Shown: positions 45,128-54,428, counted from the first letter of the stretch. The stretch is DNA of 64,000 nucleotides from Clostridiales bacterium (GCA_018365455.1 JAGZJZ010000020.1:1-64000), one strand, 5' to 3'. Notes: generated by a model from the sequence alone, not told the origin. A program made the numbers and translations.

Positions 45128-47011
45128 ATGAATACCATAGAAGAAAATGTGGATGTGGTTGTAGTTGGAGCCGGACATGCCGGATGTGAAGCTGCACTTG
45201 CCAGTGCAAGACTGGGCCTTGAGACAATTGTATTTACAGTAAGTGTAGACAGCATTGCCCTGATGCCCTGTAATCCCAATATCGGAGGCAGTTCCAAAGG
45301 GCATCTGGTACGGGAAATAGACGCTCTCGGCGGGGAAATGGGCAGGAATATAGATAAGACCTTTATACAGTCTAAGATGTTAAATAAATCAAAGGGACCG
45401 GCGGTACATTCTCTAAGAGCCCAGGCGGACAAAGCAGATTACAGCCGTGAAATGAGAAAGATACTTGAGAATACGGATCATCTGACCATTAAGCAGGCGG
45501 AAGTGACGGAAATTATGGTGGAAGATGGCAAAATCAGCGGGGTGAAAACCTTTTCAGGAGCAGTGTACCGCTGTAAAGCATGTGTTTTATGTACTGGAAC
45601 ATATCTGAAATCCCGTTGTATTTATGGTGATATCAGTAATTATACAGGACCAAACGGACTTCAGGCAGCAAACTATCTGACGGATTCCCTGAAGGAAAAC
45701 GGAATAGAAATGTTTCGCTTTAAAACAGGAACACCGGCCAGAATAGACAAGCGGTCCATTGATTTCAGTAAAATGGAAGAGCAGTTTGGTGATGAGAAAG
45801 TGGTGCCCTTTTCGTTTTCTACCAATCCGGAGGATGTTCAGATTGAGCAGGCATCCTGTTGGCTTACTTACACGAATGAAAATACCCACGAAATCATTAA
45901 AAATAACCTGGACAGGTCCCCTTTATATTCCGGAATGATTGAAGGAACGGGCCCCAGATATTGTCCGTCAATCGAAGATAAAGTTGTTAAATTCTCCGAT
46001 AAAAACAGACATCAGGTATTTATTGAGCCGGAAGGACTTCATACCAACGAAATGTATGTGGGCGGAATGTCCAGTTCTCTTCCGGAGGATGTTCAGATTG
46101 CAATGTACAGAACCGTACCGGGGCTGGAAAAAGCAAATATTGTAAGAAATGCCTATGCGATTGAGTATGACTGCATTAATCCGAGACAGTTAAATGCTGC
46201 ATTGGAATTTAAAAATATAAAAGGGCTTTTCAGCGGCGGACAGTTTAATGGGAGTTCGGGGTATGAAGAGGCTGCAGCGCAGGGACTGGTAGCAGGGATA
46301 AATGCAGGCCTGAAGATACTTGGCAAAGAGCTGCTGGTACTGGATCGTTCAGAATCCTATATTGGTGTATTAATTGATGACCTGGTAACAAAGGAGAACC
46401 ATGAGCCATACCGGATGATGACGTCCCGTTCAGAGTACCGTCTCCTGCTCAGACAGGATAATGCAGATCTGCGGCTGAGAAAAAAGGGGTATGAAGCAGG
46501 TTTAATCTCGGAAGAGGATTATAATGCTTTGTTAGAGAAAGAAAGACAAATTGTGGAGGAGACGAAAAGAGTAGAGCATACAAATATTGGGGCGTCTAAA
46601 GAGGTTCAAAGTTTTCTTGAAGCACATAACAGCACCATTTTAAAGACTGGAACTACTCTGGGTGAATTGATCAGAAGGCCGGAGTTGACTTATGAAATGC
46701 TAAGTAAAATAGATGATGCCCGTCCGCAGCTGTCGGAAAGTGTTCAGGAACAGGTTAATATTAATATTAAGTATGAAGGATACATTAAACGCCAGTTAAA
46801 ACAGGTATCTCAGTTTAAAAAGCTGGAAAGCAAAAAGATACCGGAAAATATTGATTATGATGATATCAGCGGTCTTCGAATAGAAGCAAAACAAAAATTA
46901 AAACTATATATGCCAATGTCAATTGGGCAGGCATCCAGAATATCCGGTGTAACACCGGCAGATATTTCTGTGCTGTTAATATATATGGAACAATACGGCA
47001 GGAGGTCATAA
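45128..47011 (+). CDS. mnmG: tRNA uridine-5-carboxymethylaminomethyl modification enzyme MnmG
   Basis: 627 residues. FAD-binding GAGHAGCEAALASARLG, PCNPNIGGSSKGHLVREIDALGG, and GLFSGGQFNGSSGYEEAAAQGLVAGINA; C-terminal MnmE-binding helical domain. Partner of MnmE in U34 modification. 12 bases after mnmE and overlapping rsmG by one base. Confidence 0.97.
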   Translation: MNTIEENVDVVVVGAGHAGCEAALASARLGLETIVFTVSVDSIALMPCNPNIGGSSKGHLVREIDALGGEMGRNIDKTFIQSKMLNKSKGPAVHSLRAQADKADYSREMRKILENTDHLTIKQAEVTEIMVEDGKISGVKTFSGAVYRCKACVLCTGTYLKSRCIYGDISNYTGPNGLQAANYLTDSLKENGIEMFRFKTGTPARIDKRSIDFSKMEEQFGDEKVVPFSFSTNPEDVQIEQASCWLTYTNENTHEIIKNNLDRSPLYSGMIEGTGPRYCPSIEDKVVKFSDKNRHQVFIEPEGLHTNEMYVGGMSSSLPEDVQIAMYRTVPGLEKANIVRNAYAIEYDCINPRQLNAALEFKNIKGLFSGGQFNGSSGYEEAAAQGLVAGINAGLKILGKELLVLDRSESYIGVLIDDLVTKENHEPYRMMTSRSEYRLLLRQDNADLRLRKKGYEAGLISEEDYNALLEKERQIVEETKRVEHTNIGASKEVQSFLEAHNSTILKTGTTLGELIRRPELTYEMLSKIDDARPQLSESVQEQVNINIKYEGYIKRQLKQVSQFKKLESKKIPENIDYDDISGLRIEAKQKLKLYMPMSIGQASRISGVTPADISVLLIYMEQYGRRS

Positions 47012-47733
47012 TGGCGGAGAAGAATAATGTGCTGGTCAGTGGATGTATGGAGTTGGGAATACAGCTGACGGATAACCAGATCGATCAGTTTGAGACATAT
47101 TACGAGTTATTGGTAGAGTGGAATAAGGTAATGAATCTTACCGGGATTACAGAGTACGACGAGGTCATGCAGAAACACTTTGTAGACAGCTTATCCATCG
47201 TCAGGGCAGCAGATATGGGGCAATGCAAAAAAGTCCTGGATATGGGCACAGGAGCGGGGTTTCCGGGCATTCCAATTAAGATAGTATTCCCCCACTTAGA
47301 AGTTGTGCTTCTGGATTCATTAAATAAAAGAATAAAGTTCTTAAACGAAGTAATCGAAAAGTTAGATTTATCAGGAATAACTGCCATTCATGGCAGGGCA
47401 GAAGATTTCGCAAAGCAGAAAGAATACCGGGAAATGTTTGATCTCTGTGTTTCCAGAGCAGTTGCAAATCTTTCATCTTTGTCTGAATATTGTATACCAT
47501 ATACAATGTTACATGGAAAGTTTATTTCTTATAAATCGGGTAATATAGAAGAAGAGTTAGCGAATGCAAAAAATGCAGTTTTTCTGTTGGGCGGTAAAAT
47601 GCATAATACCGTGAAGTTTACTCTTCCTGGCAGTGATATTGAACGTTCGCTTATTGTTATAGAAAAGGTTAAGAAAACACCGGGAAAATACCCCAGAAAA
47701 GCAGGACTGCCTGCAAAAGAGCCAATCACCTGA
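47011..47733 (+). CDS. rsmG: 16S rRNA m7G527 methyltransferase RsmG
   Basis: 240 residues. SAM-binding motif VLDMGTGAGFPGIPIKI, then VSRAVANL and YKSGNIEEEL. Methylates G527 of 16S rRNA. GGAGG lies before the ATG, and the start overlaps the mnmG stop (TAATG). Confidence 0.96.
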   Translation: MAEKNNVLVSGCMELGIQLTDNQIDQFETYYELLVEWNKVMNLTGITEYDEVMQKHFVDSLSIVRAADMGQCKKVLDMGTGAGFPGIPIKIVFPHLEVVLLDSLNKRIKFLNEVIEKLDLSGITAIHGRAEDFAKQKEYREMFDLCVSRAVANLSSLSEYCIPYTMLHGKFISYKSGNIEEELANAKNAVFLLGGKMHNTVKFTLPGSDIERSLIVIEKVKKTPGKYPRKAGLPAKEPIT

Positions 47734-48209
47734 GCCGGGCAAGAAAAAATGATTTCTGCATATAAGGGATGTCAGAATAAAATGGAATAGTACTATCATA
47801 TGTAAATTATGATTATTTCTTATAAAATATAGAATATTCTGAAAATAATATGAAAATATATTTATATTTTAACTATAACTAGAAGGTTTTAATTTGAGTA
47901 TTGTATGAAAACTATGTTAAATAAATTGAATATTCAGTAAATATTATGCCACACATCATTATGCTATATTCCAAAAAATCAGCCTGCCACAGTCCAGGGG
48001 GTCCACCATGCTGAGAAAAGCAGCTTTATAGCAACAACCTGAATTTCAAAAAGATGAGCGTGGGAAAAGGGAGTGGGCGAAGGAAGAGTAGCATGCCAAC
48101 TGTCTCCAGCATATCCAATTTTGAAATTTATGTTTCACGTGAAAAGGAAAATAAAAACAGTAAGCAAGTATATTTATCAAATTAAAATGTTCAAATGAAC
48201 AAAGTAAAA
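47734..48209. other. Intergenic region after rsmG with an unexplained GC-richer stretch
   Basis: 47734-47950 is plain AT-rich sequence with no clear signal. 47975-48110 is richer in G/C and purine-biased (for example GGGAAAAGGGAGTGGGCGAA) and has no open frame with an RBS. A parS-like site follows at 48131. I cannot assign a function to the GC-richer block. Confidence 0.4.
48131..48146. promoter_or_regulatory. Degenerate parS-like site
   Basis: TGTTTCACGTGAAAAG matches the parS consensus TGTTTCACGTGAAACA at 14 of 16 positions; only the last two bases differ. Two perfect copies lie 2.5 kb away upstream of parA. Confidence 0.7.
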
Positions 48210-48250
48210 AGACAAACAATTATAATCCATGTATAATTGTTTGTCTTTTT
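48210..48250. terminator. Bidirectional terminator
   Basis: A perfect 15-bp stem (48210-48224 with 48232-48246) with T runs on both sides. It ends the minus-strand hydrolase gene (stop at 48254) and can block plus-strand transcription from rsmG. Confidence 0.85.
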
Positions 48251-48253
48251 GTT

Positions 48254-49198
48254 TTAGAGAAATATATTTAATTGTTCAAGAAAACAATCAGCAGATTCCA
48301 CTTGGGGAAGAGATTTTGTATCATTAACATAAGCAGTTTCAATAGCAGGATTGATTTCCATATAAGTTTCAACAATACTGTCCATATCCTGACATTTGTT
48401 GCCGGCAATAATAAATATGCTATTATTAATTTCCTTAAGTGCGTGTGCAATATTTACATTCAAATATAGACCGTTCAGGCTGCTAAGCAAATATTTTCCG
48501 CCGCTGTCTTTTAAATGAGCTGCTTCATAATATACGTCAATATATTTTCCTTTCAAACGGAAAGGATTATATATATATTCTTCTGTAAAGCGATATTCCA
48601 AATTTGATCTGTTAATTATCATGTTATAAACCGTGGTACCAATAATGGGAAGGTCCATTAATACTTTAGTCACCTTAGAGCGTTTTCCGGGAATACTATT
48701 TAATTTAGAAAGTTTTTCCGGGTTTATCATAAATATTTTATTAAACAATTCTGAATCATTATGGCACGCCATTACTACAAAAGAAGATGAAATTCCGGTT
48801 GCAGCAACATCCGTTTTCTGACCAATTACTTTTTTAATAAAATCAGTAACTAATTGAACATATAAAAAGTTTGTGTATGTTAAATTAGGCTTATCGGACC
48901 GACCACACCCTAATAAGTCTATAGCATATACGGTATGGTTTTTTGACAATTTACGAACTACTTCGTTCCATTCATAAGAGGATGAATATGGTGTAAGATC
49001 ATGGATTAAAAGTAAAGGGTTTCCATGACCGGTTTTGGTATAAAATATATTACCAAATCGCCACTCAAAAAAGTTCCCTGTATTTGCGTTTAACATATTT
49101 TTTATTACAGCGGCTGAGGCTATACATTTATTAATAATGTGCATGACAGCAATTGCAAAAGTGGTGAGTAGAATCGTAGTTTTTATTTTGTGTTTCAT
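48254..49198 (-). CDS. Alpha/beta hydrolase-fold protein lacking the catalytic histidine
   Basis: 314 residues with an N-terminal hydrophobic segment (residues 8-30), so membrane-anchored or exported. Hydrolase landmarks: HDLTPYSSSYEW (oxyanion region), YAIDLLGCGRSDKP, and a nucleophile elbow GISSS in place of GxSxG. Near the C-terminus the usual GHLPQVE-type motif reads KSLPQVESADCF, so the catalytic His is absent, and the acid region (AGNKCQDMDS) is also unusual. It may be non-enzymatic. Points towards the origin, against its neighbours. No known function is assigned. Confidence 0.75.
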   Translation of the reverse strand: MKHKIKTTILLTTFAIAVMHIINKCIASAAVIKNMLNANTGNFFEWRFGNIFYTKTGHGNPLLLIHDLTPYSSSYEWNEVVRKLSKNHTVYAIDLLGCGRSDKPNLTYTNFLYVQLVTDFIKKVIGQKTDVAATGISSSFVVMACHNDSELFNKIFMINPEKLSKLNSIPGKRSKVTKVLMDLPIIGTTVYNMIINRSNLEYRFTEEYIYNPFRLKGKYIDVYYEAAHLKDSGGKYLLSSLNGLYLNVNIAHALKEINNSIFIIAGNKCQDMDSIVETYMEINPAIETAYVNDTKSLPQVESADCFLEQLNIFL

Positions 49199-49459
49199 AA
49201 TGCTGTAACCCCTTTCTAAACAAAATCGTGATTATTCAACCACGCAAACCTTATCTATATTATAATCTATATTGCATAGACTTACAATTCTTTTTTTCTG
49301 GTAATGCCCTTTTAAAGTAATATGTTTTAGTAAAAAAGCAATTTAAGGGAATGTCAAAAATTGCTTTCCTAATGTCGGAAATTAGTATATGATAGTATAT
49401 AGAAAGTAATAAATAATTAGTATTTTTAAAAATAGATGAAATTGTAAGAAGGAAAAATA

Positions 49460-50653
49460 ATGATAAAGGAATACATTGAAGATAAGCTGAGAACAAATAA
49501 ACTACAATATGAAATATTAGATAGAGAGTATAAAACTATTCGCAAAAGTGAAGGCGAAATTAATGAGCATATAAGAAGATTGCAGGAAGATGATGATATT
49601 GATTTTGTTATTTTTTCACCACGAAGTATAAAGTATTCAACGAAAAACAGTATAGTAGAATATGACAGAAAGCTGCAGGATCTTGTTCAGGAACGTGAAA
49701 CAGTTAAAGGGAAAATGAACCGTTTATTGGAACAAAAAATGGAATTAGAAAAAATGTTCCAGGAGGCAGAAGAGAAGCAATTAGAAAGTAAAGGTGTTAA
49801 AGAAAATACGATAGATGGAAAAAATGATATATATGAGAATGTAAACAGTAAAAGCAGCGAACAAGATGAAGATAGAAAAAATGATTTACAACAACAATGC
49901 ATGGATGAATTAAATAATATCCAAAATCATGAGAGTATTATTAAGTGTAACAGTGAAGAATCAACGTCCGATAAACCCGACCTGATTATGGACGAAAAAA
50001 AAATAAAAAATTGGAATGAAAAAGGAACTATTAAAATAAAAACAAACGGAAATACCGGTAAATTTTTTGATGCTTTGGCACATAAAAAGGGAAGTACAAG
50101 TTCAAGGGTTGTAAGAACTGGACTTAATCCAAATTTAAAATTAGATTATAACTCAGAAAACTCCAGGGATAGACGAGAAATAAAAAATGTGTTAGAGAAA
50201 AAAAGTCTAGTGGAAACCCCTGTAAGTTCCTTTATAAATATTATGGAAGGTAAAAGTATAGACGGGGAAGAAGATGCTAATAATATAAATATAGATAGCA
50301 GTGAAAATAAAGTATATGATAGTGTTGAAAGTCAAGAGATCGTAAGTAAAGATGATAATGGTGGCAACCGATTTATAAATATTATAGAAGGTTCGGATAA
50401 AAAAAATTCAGTTATGGGTAATGAGGTACATGATGTAGTAAACTTTGGGAAAGCAACGGACAGTTCATTGGAAAATAAGTTTTTAAGCAGTAGATCTAAA
50501 GGGCGGAAGACAGGTGATAAGGTAATACGAAGTGATGATATGCAAAAATTAATATCAAAAATAGAGTTATGCCAAAAGTTATTACTTACAAATAAGGAAG
50601 AATGTAATTTAGAATTAAAAAATCTAAAATATGTGTTGGAAAACCTTGTTTAA
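49460..50653 (+). CDS. Unknown acidic coiled-coil protein next to parABS
   Basis: 397 residues, highly charged and low in hydrophobic residues; I do not recognise a family. Residues about 1-105 predict coiled coil (many E/K heptads, YDRKLQDLVQERETVKGKM). The middle is low-complexity. Two copies of a short motif, SFINIMEGKSID and RFINIIEGSDKK, lie about 50 residues apart. A second helical stretch ends the protein. AAGGA lies before the ATG. No signal peptide or membrane helix. It lies immediately upstream of the parS/parAB cluster, so a chromosome-segregation or ParB-related role is conceivable but unproven. Confidence 0.8.
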   Translation: MIKEYIEDKLRTNKLQYEILDREYKTIRKSEGEINEHIRRLQEDDDIDFVIFSPRSIKYSTKNSIVEYDRKLQDLVQERETVKGKMNRLLEQKMELEKMFQEAEEKQLESKGVKENTIDGKNDIYENVNSKSSEQDEDRKNDLQQQCMDELNNIQNHESIIKCNSEESTSDKPDLIMDEKKIKNWNEKGTIKIKTNGNTGKFFDALAHKKGSTSSRVVRTGLNPNLKLDYNSENSRDRREIKNVLEKKSLVETPVSSFINIMEGKSIDGEEDANNINIDSSENKVYDSVESQEIVSKDDNGGNRFINIIEGSDKKNSVMGNEVHDVVNFGKATDSSLENKFLSSRSKGRKTGDKVIRSDDMQKLISKIELCQKLLLTNKEECNLELKNLKYVLENLV

Positions 50654-50656
50654 TAT

Positions 50657-50688
50657 GATTTCAATGTTTCACGTGAAACATTGAAATC
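50657..50688. promoter_or_regulatory. parS site 1 inside a 32-bp perfect palindrome
   Basis: The 16-bp parS TGTTTCACGTGAAACA occupies 50665-50680 and is extended on both sides to a perfect 32-bp palindrome. In RNA this gives a 16-bp hairpin starting 3 bases after the preceding gene, so it may also act as a transcript end. Confidence 0.93.
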
Positions 50689-50707
50689 TTAAATTTTACA
50701 TAAATGA

Positions 50708-50723
50708 TGTTTCACGTGAAACA
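50708..50723. promoter_or_regulatory. parS site 2
   Basis: Perfect TGTTTCACGTGAAACA, 43 bp from site 1 and upstream of parA. ParB (Spo0J) nucleates here. Confidence 0.93.
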
Positions 50724-50749
50724 TTTTTATAGATTATCATTTCGATAAG

Positions 50750-50758
50750 TGCTATAAT
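50750..50758 (+). promoter_or_regulatory. parA promoter (extended -10)
   Basis: TG-C-TATAAT (50750-50758), a consensus extended -10, 27 bp downstream of parS site 2 and about 32 bp upstream of the parA start. The -35 region is poor, as is usual with an extended -10. ParB spreading from parS could repress it. Confidence 0.55.
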
Positions 50759-50790
50759 GAAAAAGTATAAATTTAGAAAGGGATTAAATT

Positions 50791-51564
50791 ATGGGAAGAA
50801 CGATCGTAGTTGCTAATCAAAAGGGCGGCGTAGGGAAAACTACTACGGCCATTAATTTATCTGCTTCCTTGGCAGAATTAGGTCAAAAAGTTTTAATCAT
50901 AGATATGGATCCTCAGGGAAACGCTACTAGTGGTATTGGCGTTGAAAAAGAGGATGCGGAAAATACAGTATATGAATTGTTATTAGGACAATGTACAATA
51001 GAAGATTGTATGATAAAAGATGTATATGAAAATCTTAGTTTGTTGCCTTCTAATATAAATTTGGCTGCTGCGGAGATCGAACTGATTGATATTGAAGAAA
51101 AAGAATATATACTAAAAAAAGAAGTGGCTAAGGTAAAGGCTAATTATGATTTTATTATCATTGACTGTCCTCCATCTCTTAGTATGCTTACAATAAATTC
51201 TATGTGTGCATCAGATACTGTTTTAGTGCCGATTCAATGTGAGTACTATGCATTGGAAGGGTTGACTCAATTAATGCATACCATAAATTTAGTAAGAGAA
51301 AGATTAAATCCGGATCTTGAAATGGAAGGTGTAGTATTTACCATGTACGATGCGCGTACAAATCTTTCATTACAGGTAGTGGAAAATGTTAAGAATAACC
51401 TAAATCAAACAATTTATAAAACGATTATTCCACGAAACATACGTCTTGCAGAAGCACCAAGTCATGGAATGCCAATTAACATATATGATTCCAGATCAAC
51501 TGGAGCCGAAAGTTATAAACTATTGGCAGAAGAAGTGATACATAGAGGAGAAGAAGAATGGTAG
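50791..51564 (+). CDS. parA: Chromosome partitioning ATPase ParA/Soj
   Basis: 257 residues. Deviant Walker A KGGVGKTTTAIN, DMDPQGNATSG and DCPPSLSMLTINSM. It drives origin segregation with ParB and modulates DnaA (Soj function, family knowledge). AAAGGGA RBS before the ATG. Overlaps parB by 7 bases. Confidence 0.97.
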   Translation: MGRTIVVANQKGGVGKTTTAINLSASLAELGQKVLIIDMDPQGNATSGIGVEKEDAENTVYELLLGQCTIEDCMIKDVYENLSLLPSNINLAAAEIELIDIEEKEYILKKEVAKVKANYDFIIIDCPPSLSMLTINSMCASDTVLVPIQCEYYALEGLTQLMHTINLVRERLNPDLEMEGVVFTMYDARTNLSLQVVENVKNNLNQTIYKTIIPRNIRLAEAPSHGMPINIYDSRSTGAESYKLLAEEVIHRGEEEW

Positions 51565-52475
51565 CAAAAAAAACTGGTTTAGGAAAAGGACTGGATTCGT
51601 TAATACCGACACATAGTTCCTCTCCAAAAACTATGGTCAAAGAAGTAAAAGAAGAAAAGCAACAAATAAAGACAGTAGTTAAACAGGAAGAAATAAAAAT
51701 TAAAATTACAGAAATAGAACCAAATAGAGAACAGCCTCGTAAAAAGTTTGACGAAGATGCACTTTTAGAACTTGCAGAGTCAATCAAACAGTTTGGCGTG
51801 ATACAACCCCTAATTGTTCAAAAAAGGGGTGATTACTATGAAATAATAGCAGGTGAGCGCCGCTGGAGAGCTGCTAAGATAGCCGGACTAAAAGAGGTTC
51901 CAGTAATTATCAAAGACTATACAAGTCAGGAACGAGTAGAAATATCTTTAATTGAAAATATTCAAAGAGAAGATTTAAATCCAATAGAAGAAGCTCATGC
52001 ATACAAACGATTACTGAACGAATTTAGTTTAAAGCAGGATGAGGTTGCCGAAAGAGTATCCAAAAGCCGAACAGCGGTGACAAATTCCATGCGCTTACTA
52101 AAATTAGATGAGCGCGTTCAACAGATGGTTATTGATGACATGATTTCCACCGGACACGCAAGGGCTCTGTTATCCATAGAGGATAAGGAATTACAGTATA
52201 CAGTTGCAAATAGGATATTTGATGAAAAGCTAAGTGTACGTGAGACGGAAAAACTGATGAAATCCATTCAGTTAGAGAAAACAGATAAGGTAAAAGAGGA
52301 CAAGAATACTGTTAACAGTCTTATATATAAAGATATAGAAGAAAAAATCAAAGCAATCCTGGGTACAAAAGTAATTGTTGATCACAAAGCAAATAATAAA
52401 GGTAAGATACAAATAGAATACTACTCGAATGAAGAACTTGAACGTATCGTAGAAATGTTAGAATCAATCAGATAG
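51558..52475 (+). CDS. parB: Chromosome partitioning protein ParB/Spo0J
   Basis: 305 residues. CTPase/N domain with IEPNREQPRKKFDEDAL and the arginine-rich GERRWRAAK box, HTH with KQDEVAERVSKSRTAVTNSMRLL, and a C-terminal dimerisation domain. Binds the parS sites upstream and loads SMC. Confidence 0.97.
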   Translation: MVAKKTGLGKGLDSLIPTHSSSPKTMVKEVKEEKQQIKTVVKQEEIKIKITEIEPNREQPRKKFDEDALLELAESIKQFGVIQPLIVQKRGDYYEIIAGERRWRAAKIAGLKEVPVIIKDYTSQERVEISLIENIQREDLNPIEEAHAYKRLLNEFSLKQDEVAERVSKSRTAVTNSMRLLKLDERVQQMVIDDMISTGHARALLSIEDKELQYTVANRIFDEKLSVRETEKLMKSIQLEKTDKVKEDKNTVNSLIYKDIEEKIKAILGTKVIVDHKANNKGKIQIEYYSNEELERIVEMLESIR

Positions 52476-52487
52476 GGGAGCTATTAA

Positions 52488-53000
52488 ATGGAAAGTAAAA
52501 TCATCAATGCTTTAGGAATCGATCCGGGGATTATTTTAATTCTTATGATGATCATGATAATCATCCTGTTTGTATTCCAGATAAAAAATTCATTTAAAAT
52601 GGATCGTTTTATGAAAAAGTATAAAACTTTCATGAAGGGGAAAGATGGAATATCATTAGAGAAAACCATCCTTCACAATATAAATGATATTGATATGCTT
52701 ATGGAATCCAGTAAAAATCATATGGAGGAAATAAAGCAGATTAAAGAAATACAAAATAAGACTTTAAATAAGACCGCGATTGTGAAATACGATGCATTTA
52801 AGGAAGTTGGAGGAAAATTAAGTTTTGCTCTGGCGATGTTAGATAAGGACAATAATGGACTTGTTATTAATGCAATCCACAGCAGAGAAGGATGTTACAC
52901 CTATATCAAAGAAATTGTTAAAGGTGAATCCTATATAGTACTTGGTGAAGAAGAAAAAGAAGCACTAAGACAAGCAGTAAATGCCCATACGGAAATATAA
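52488..53000 (+). CDS. DUF4446 family membrane-anchored protein
   Basis: 170 residues with one N-terminal transmembrane helix (about 11-30, IILILMMIMIIILFVF), a helical linker, and a soluble domain with KYDAFKEVGGKLSFALAMLD and REGCYTYIKEIVKGES, characteristic of DUF4446. The family often follows parB in Clostridia; function unknown. 12 bases after parB. Confidence 0.88.
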   Translation: MESKIINALGIDPGIILILMMIMIIILFVFQIKNSFKMDRFMKKYKTFMKGKDGISLEKTILHNINDIDMLMESSKNHMEEIKQIKEIQNKTLNKTAIVKYDAFKEVGGKLSFALAMLDKDNNGLVINAIHSREGCYTYIKEIVKGESYIVLGEEEKEALRQAVNAHTEI

Positions 53001-53011
53001 AATTGTCATCG

Positions 53012-53049
53012 AAAAAGCAGTTATTATGTAAATAATCTGCTTTTTTTTG
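53012..53049 (+). terminator. Terminator of the par operon
   Basis: The hairpin AAAAAGCAG...TTATTA with TAAT...CTGCTTTTTTTT (53012-53048), one bulge, ends in eight T residues. It starts 12 bases past the DUF4446 stop. Confidence 0.8.
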
Positions 53050-53053
53050 ACCC

Positions 53054-53082
53054 TTTACGAATGATGAAAAATAGGTTATTAT
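53054..53082 (+). promoter_or_regulatory. serS promoter
   Basis: TTTACG (53054-53059), 17-bp spacer, TATTAT (53077-53082). The leader to the ATG is only about 60 bases, too short for a T-box. Confidence 0.55.
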
Positions 53083-53150
53083 ATAAGGTAGAAATTTAAT
53101 ATAACAGGGATTTAATAGTAAAATTAAGATAGAAGAGAGGACATTAAAAC

Positions 53151-54428
53151 ATGTTAGATATAAAATTTTTAAGAGAAAATCCGGAAGTTGTAAAACAAAA
53201 TATCCGTAATAAGTTCCAGGATTATAAACTTGAAAAGGTAGACGAAGTTTTAAGACTTGATCAGGAAAACAGAGATATAAAAAAAGAAGTAGAATCTTTA
53301 AGAGCTGAACGTAATAAACTTTCCAAACAAATAGGTGGATTAATGGCTCAGGGAAAGAAAGAAGAAGCAGAAGAGGTAAAAAAACAGGTGGCTTCTCAGG
53401 CAGAAAGATTGAATGAGTTATCCGAAAAAGAAAGAAATGTTGAAGAAGATCTTAAAAAAATAATGATGATAATACCAAACATCATTGATGCTTCAGTACC
53501 AATCGGAAAAGATGACAGTGAAAATGTAGAAGTACAAAAATATGGTGAACCTTTTGTACCTGAATTTGAAATTCCGTATCATACAGAAATAATGGAAAAA
53601 TTTGACGGTATTGATCTGGACAGTGCCAGAAAGGTAGCAGGTAATGGATTCTATTATTTGATGGGTGATATTGCAAGACTTCATTCAGCTGTTATTTCTT
53701 ACGCACGTGATTTTATGATTAACCGTGGGTTTACTTACTGTATTCCTCCATTTATGATTCGAAGCGATGTAGTGACCGGTGTTATGAGCTTTGCAGAAAT
53801 GGAAGCTATGATGTATAAAATAGAAGGGGAAGACCTTTATCTGATTGGTACAAGTGAGCATTCCATGATTGGTAAGTTTATTGATACAATCATTCCGGAA
53901 GAACAGCTGCCAAAGACTATGACAAGCTACTCACCATGTTTCCGTAAAGAAAAAGGAGCTCATGGTATTGAAGAAAGAGGCGTATACCGTATTCATCAGT
54001 TTGAAAAACAGGAAATGATTGTAGTATGTAAGCCTGAAGACAGTATGGATTGGTTTGAAAAACTGTGGCAGAATACAGTTGATTTGTTCCGTTCTATGGA
54101 CATCCCTGTTCGTACTTTGGAATGTTGTTCCGGAGACCTGGCAGATCTGAAAGTAAAATCTATTGACGTAGAAGCTTGGTCACCAAGACAGAAAAAATAT
54201 TTTGAGGTTGGCAGTTGTTCCAATTTAGGGGATGCACAGGCAAGAAGATTAAAAATACGTGTAAATGGGGAAAGTGGCAAGTACTTGGCGCATACACTGA
54301 ATAATACAGTTGTTGCACCGCCGAGAATGTTGATTGCATTCCTTGAGAACAATTTAAATGAAGATGGAAGTATTCGCATACCGGAAGCGTTACGTCCATA
54401 TATGGGTGGTATGAGTGTTATTAAATAA
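53151..54428 (+). CDS. serS: Seryl-tRNA synthetase
   Basis: 425 residues. N-terminal coiled-coil arm for tRNA-Ser (residues about 30-105) and class II catalytic core with motif 2 FRKEKGAHGIEERGVYRIHQFEK and motif 3 NNTVVAPPRMLIAFLENN. Charges tRNA-Ser. A single-gene unit between two terminator/promoter regions. Confidence 0.97.
   Translation: MLDIKFLRENPEVVKQNIRNKFQDYKLEKVDEVLRLDQENRDIKKEVESLRAERNKLSKQIGGLMAQGKKEEAEEVKKQVASQAERLNELSEKERNVEEDLKKIMMIIPNIIDASVPIGKDDSENVEVQKYGEPFVPEFEIPYHTEIMEKFDGIDLDSARKVAGNGFYYLMGDIARLHSAVISYARDFMINRGFTYCIPPFMIRSDVVTGVMSFAEMEAMMYKIEGEDLYLIGTSEHSMIGKFIDTIIPEEQLPKTMTSYSPCFRKEKGAHGIEERGVYRIHQFEKQEMIVVCKPEDSMDWFEKLWQNTVDLFRSMDIPVRTLECCSGDLADLKVKSIDVEAWSPRQKKYFEVGSCSNLGDAQARRLKIRVNGESGKYLAHTLNNTVVAPPRMLIAFLENNLNEDGSIRIPEALRPYMGGMSVIK

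Noticed and set aside
47975..48125. Cobalamin riboswitch suggested by fragments such as GGGAAAAGGGAGTGGG
   Set aside because: The B12-box and required pairings are not present, and no cobalamin gene follows.
53050..53150. T-box leader for serS
   Set aside because: The region between promoter and ATG is about 60-70 bp, with no T-box sequence and no terminator.
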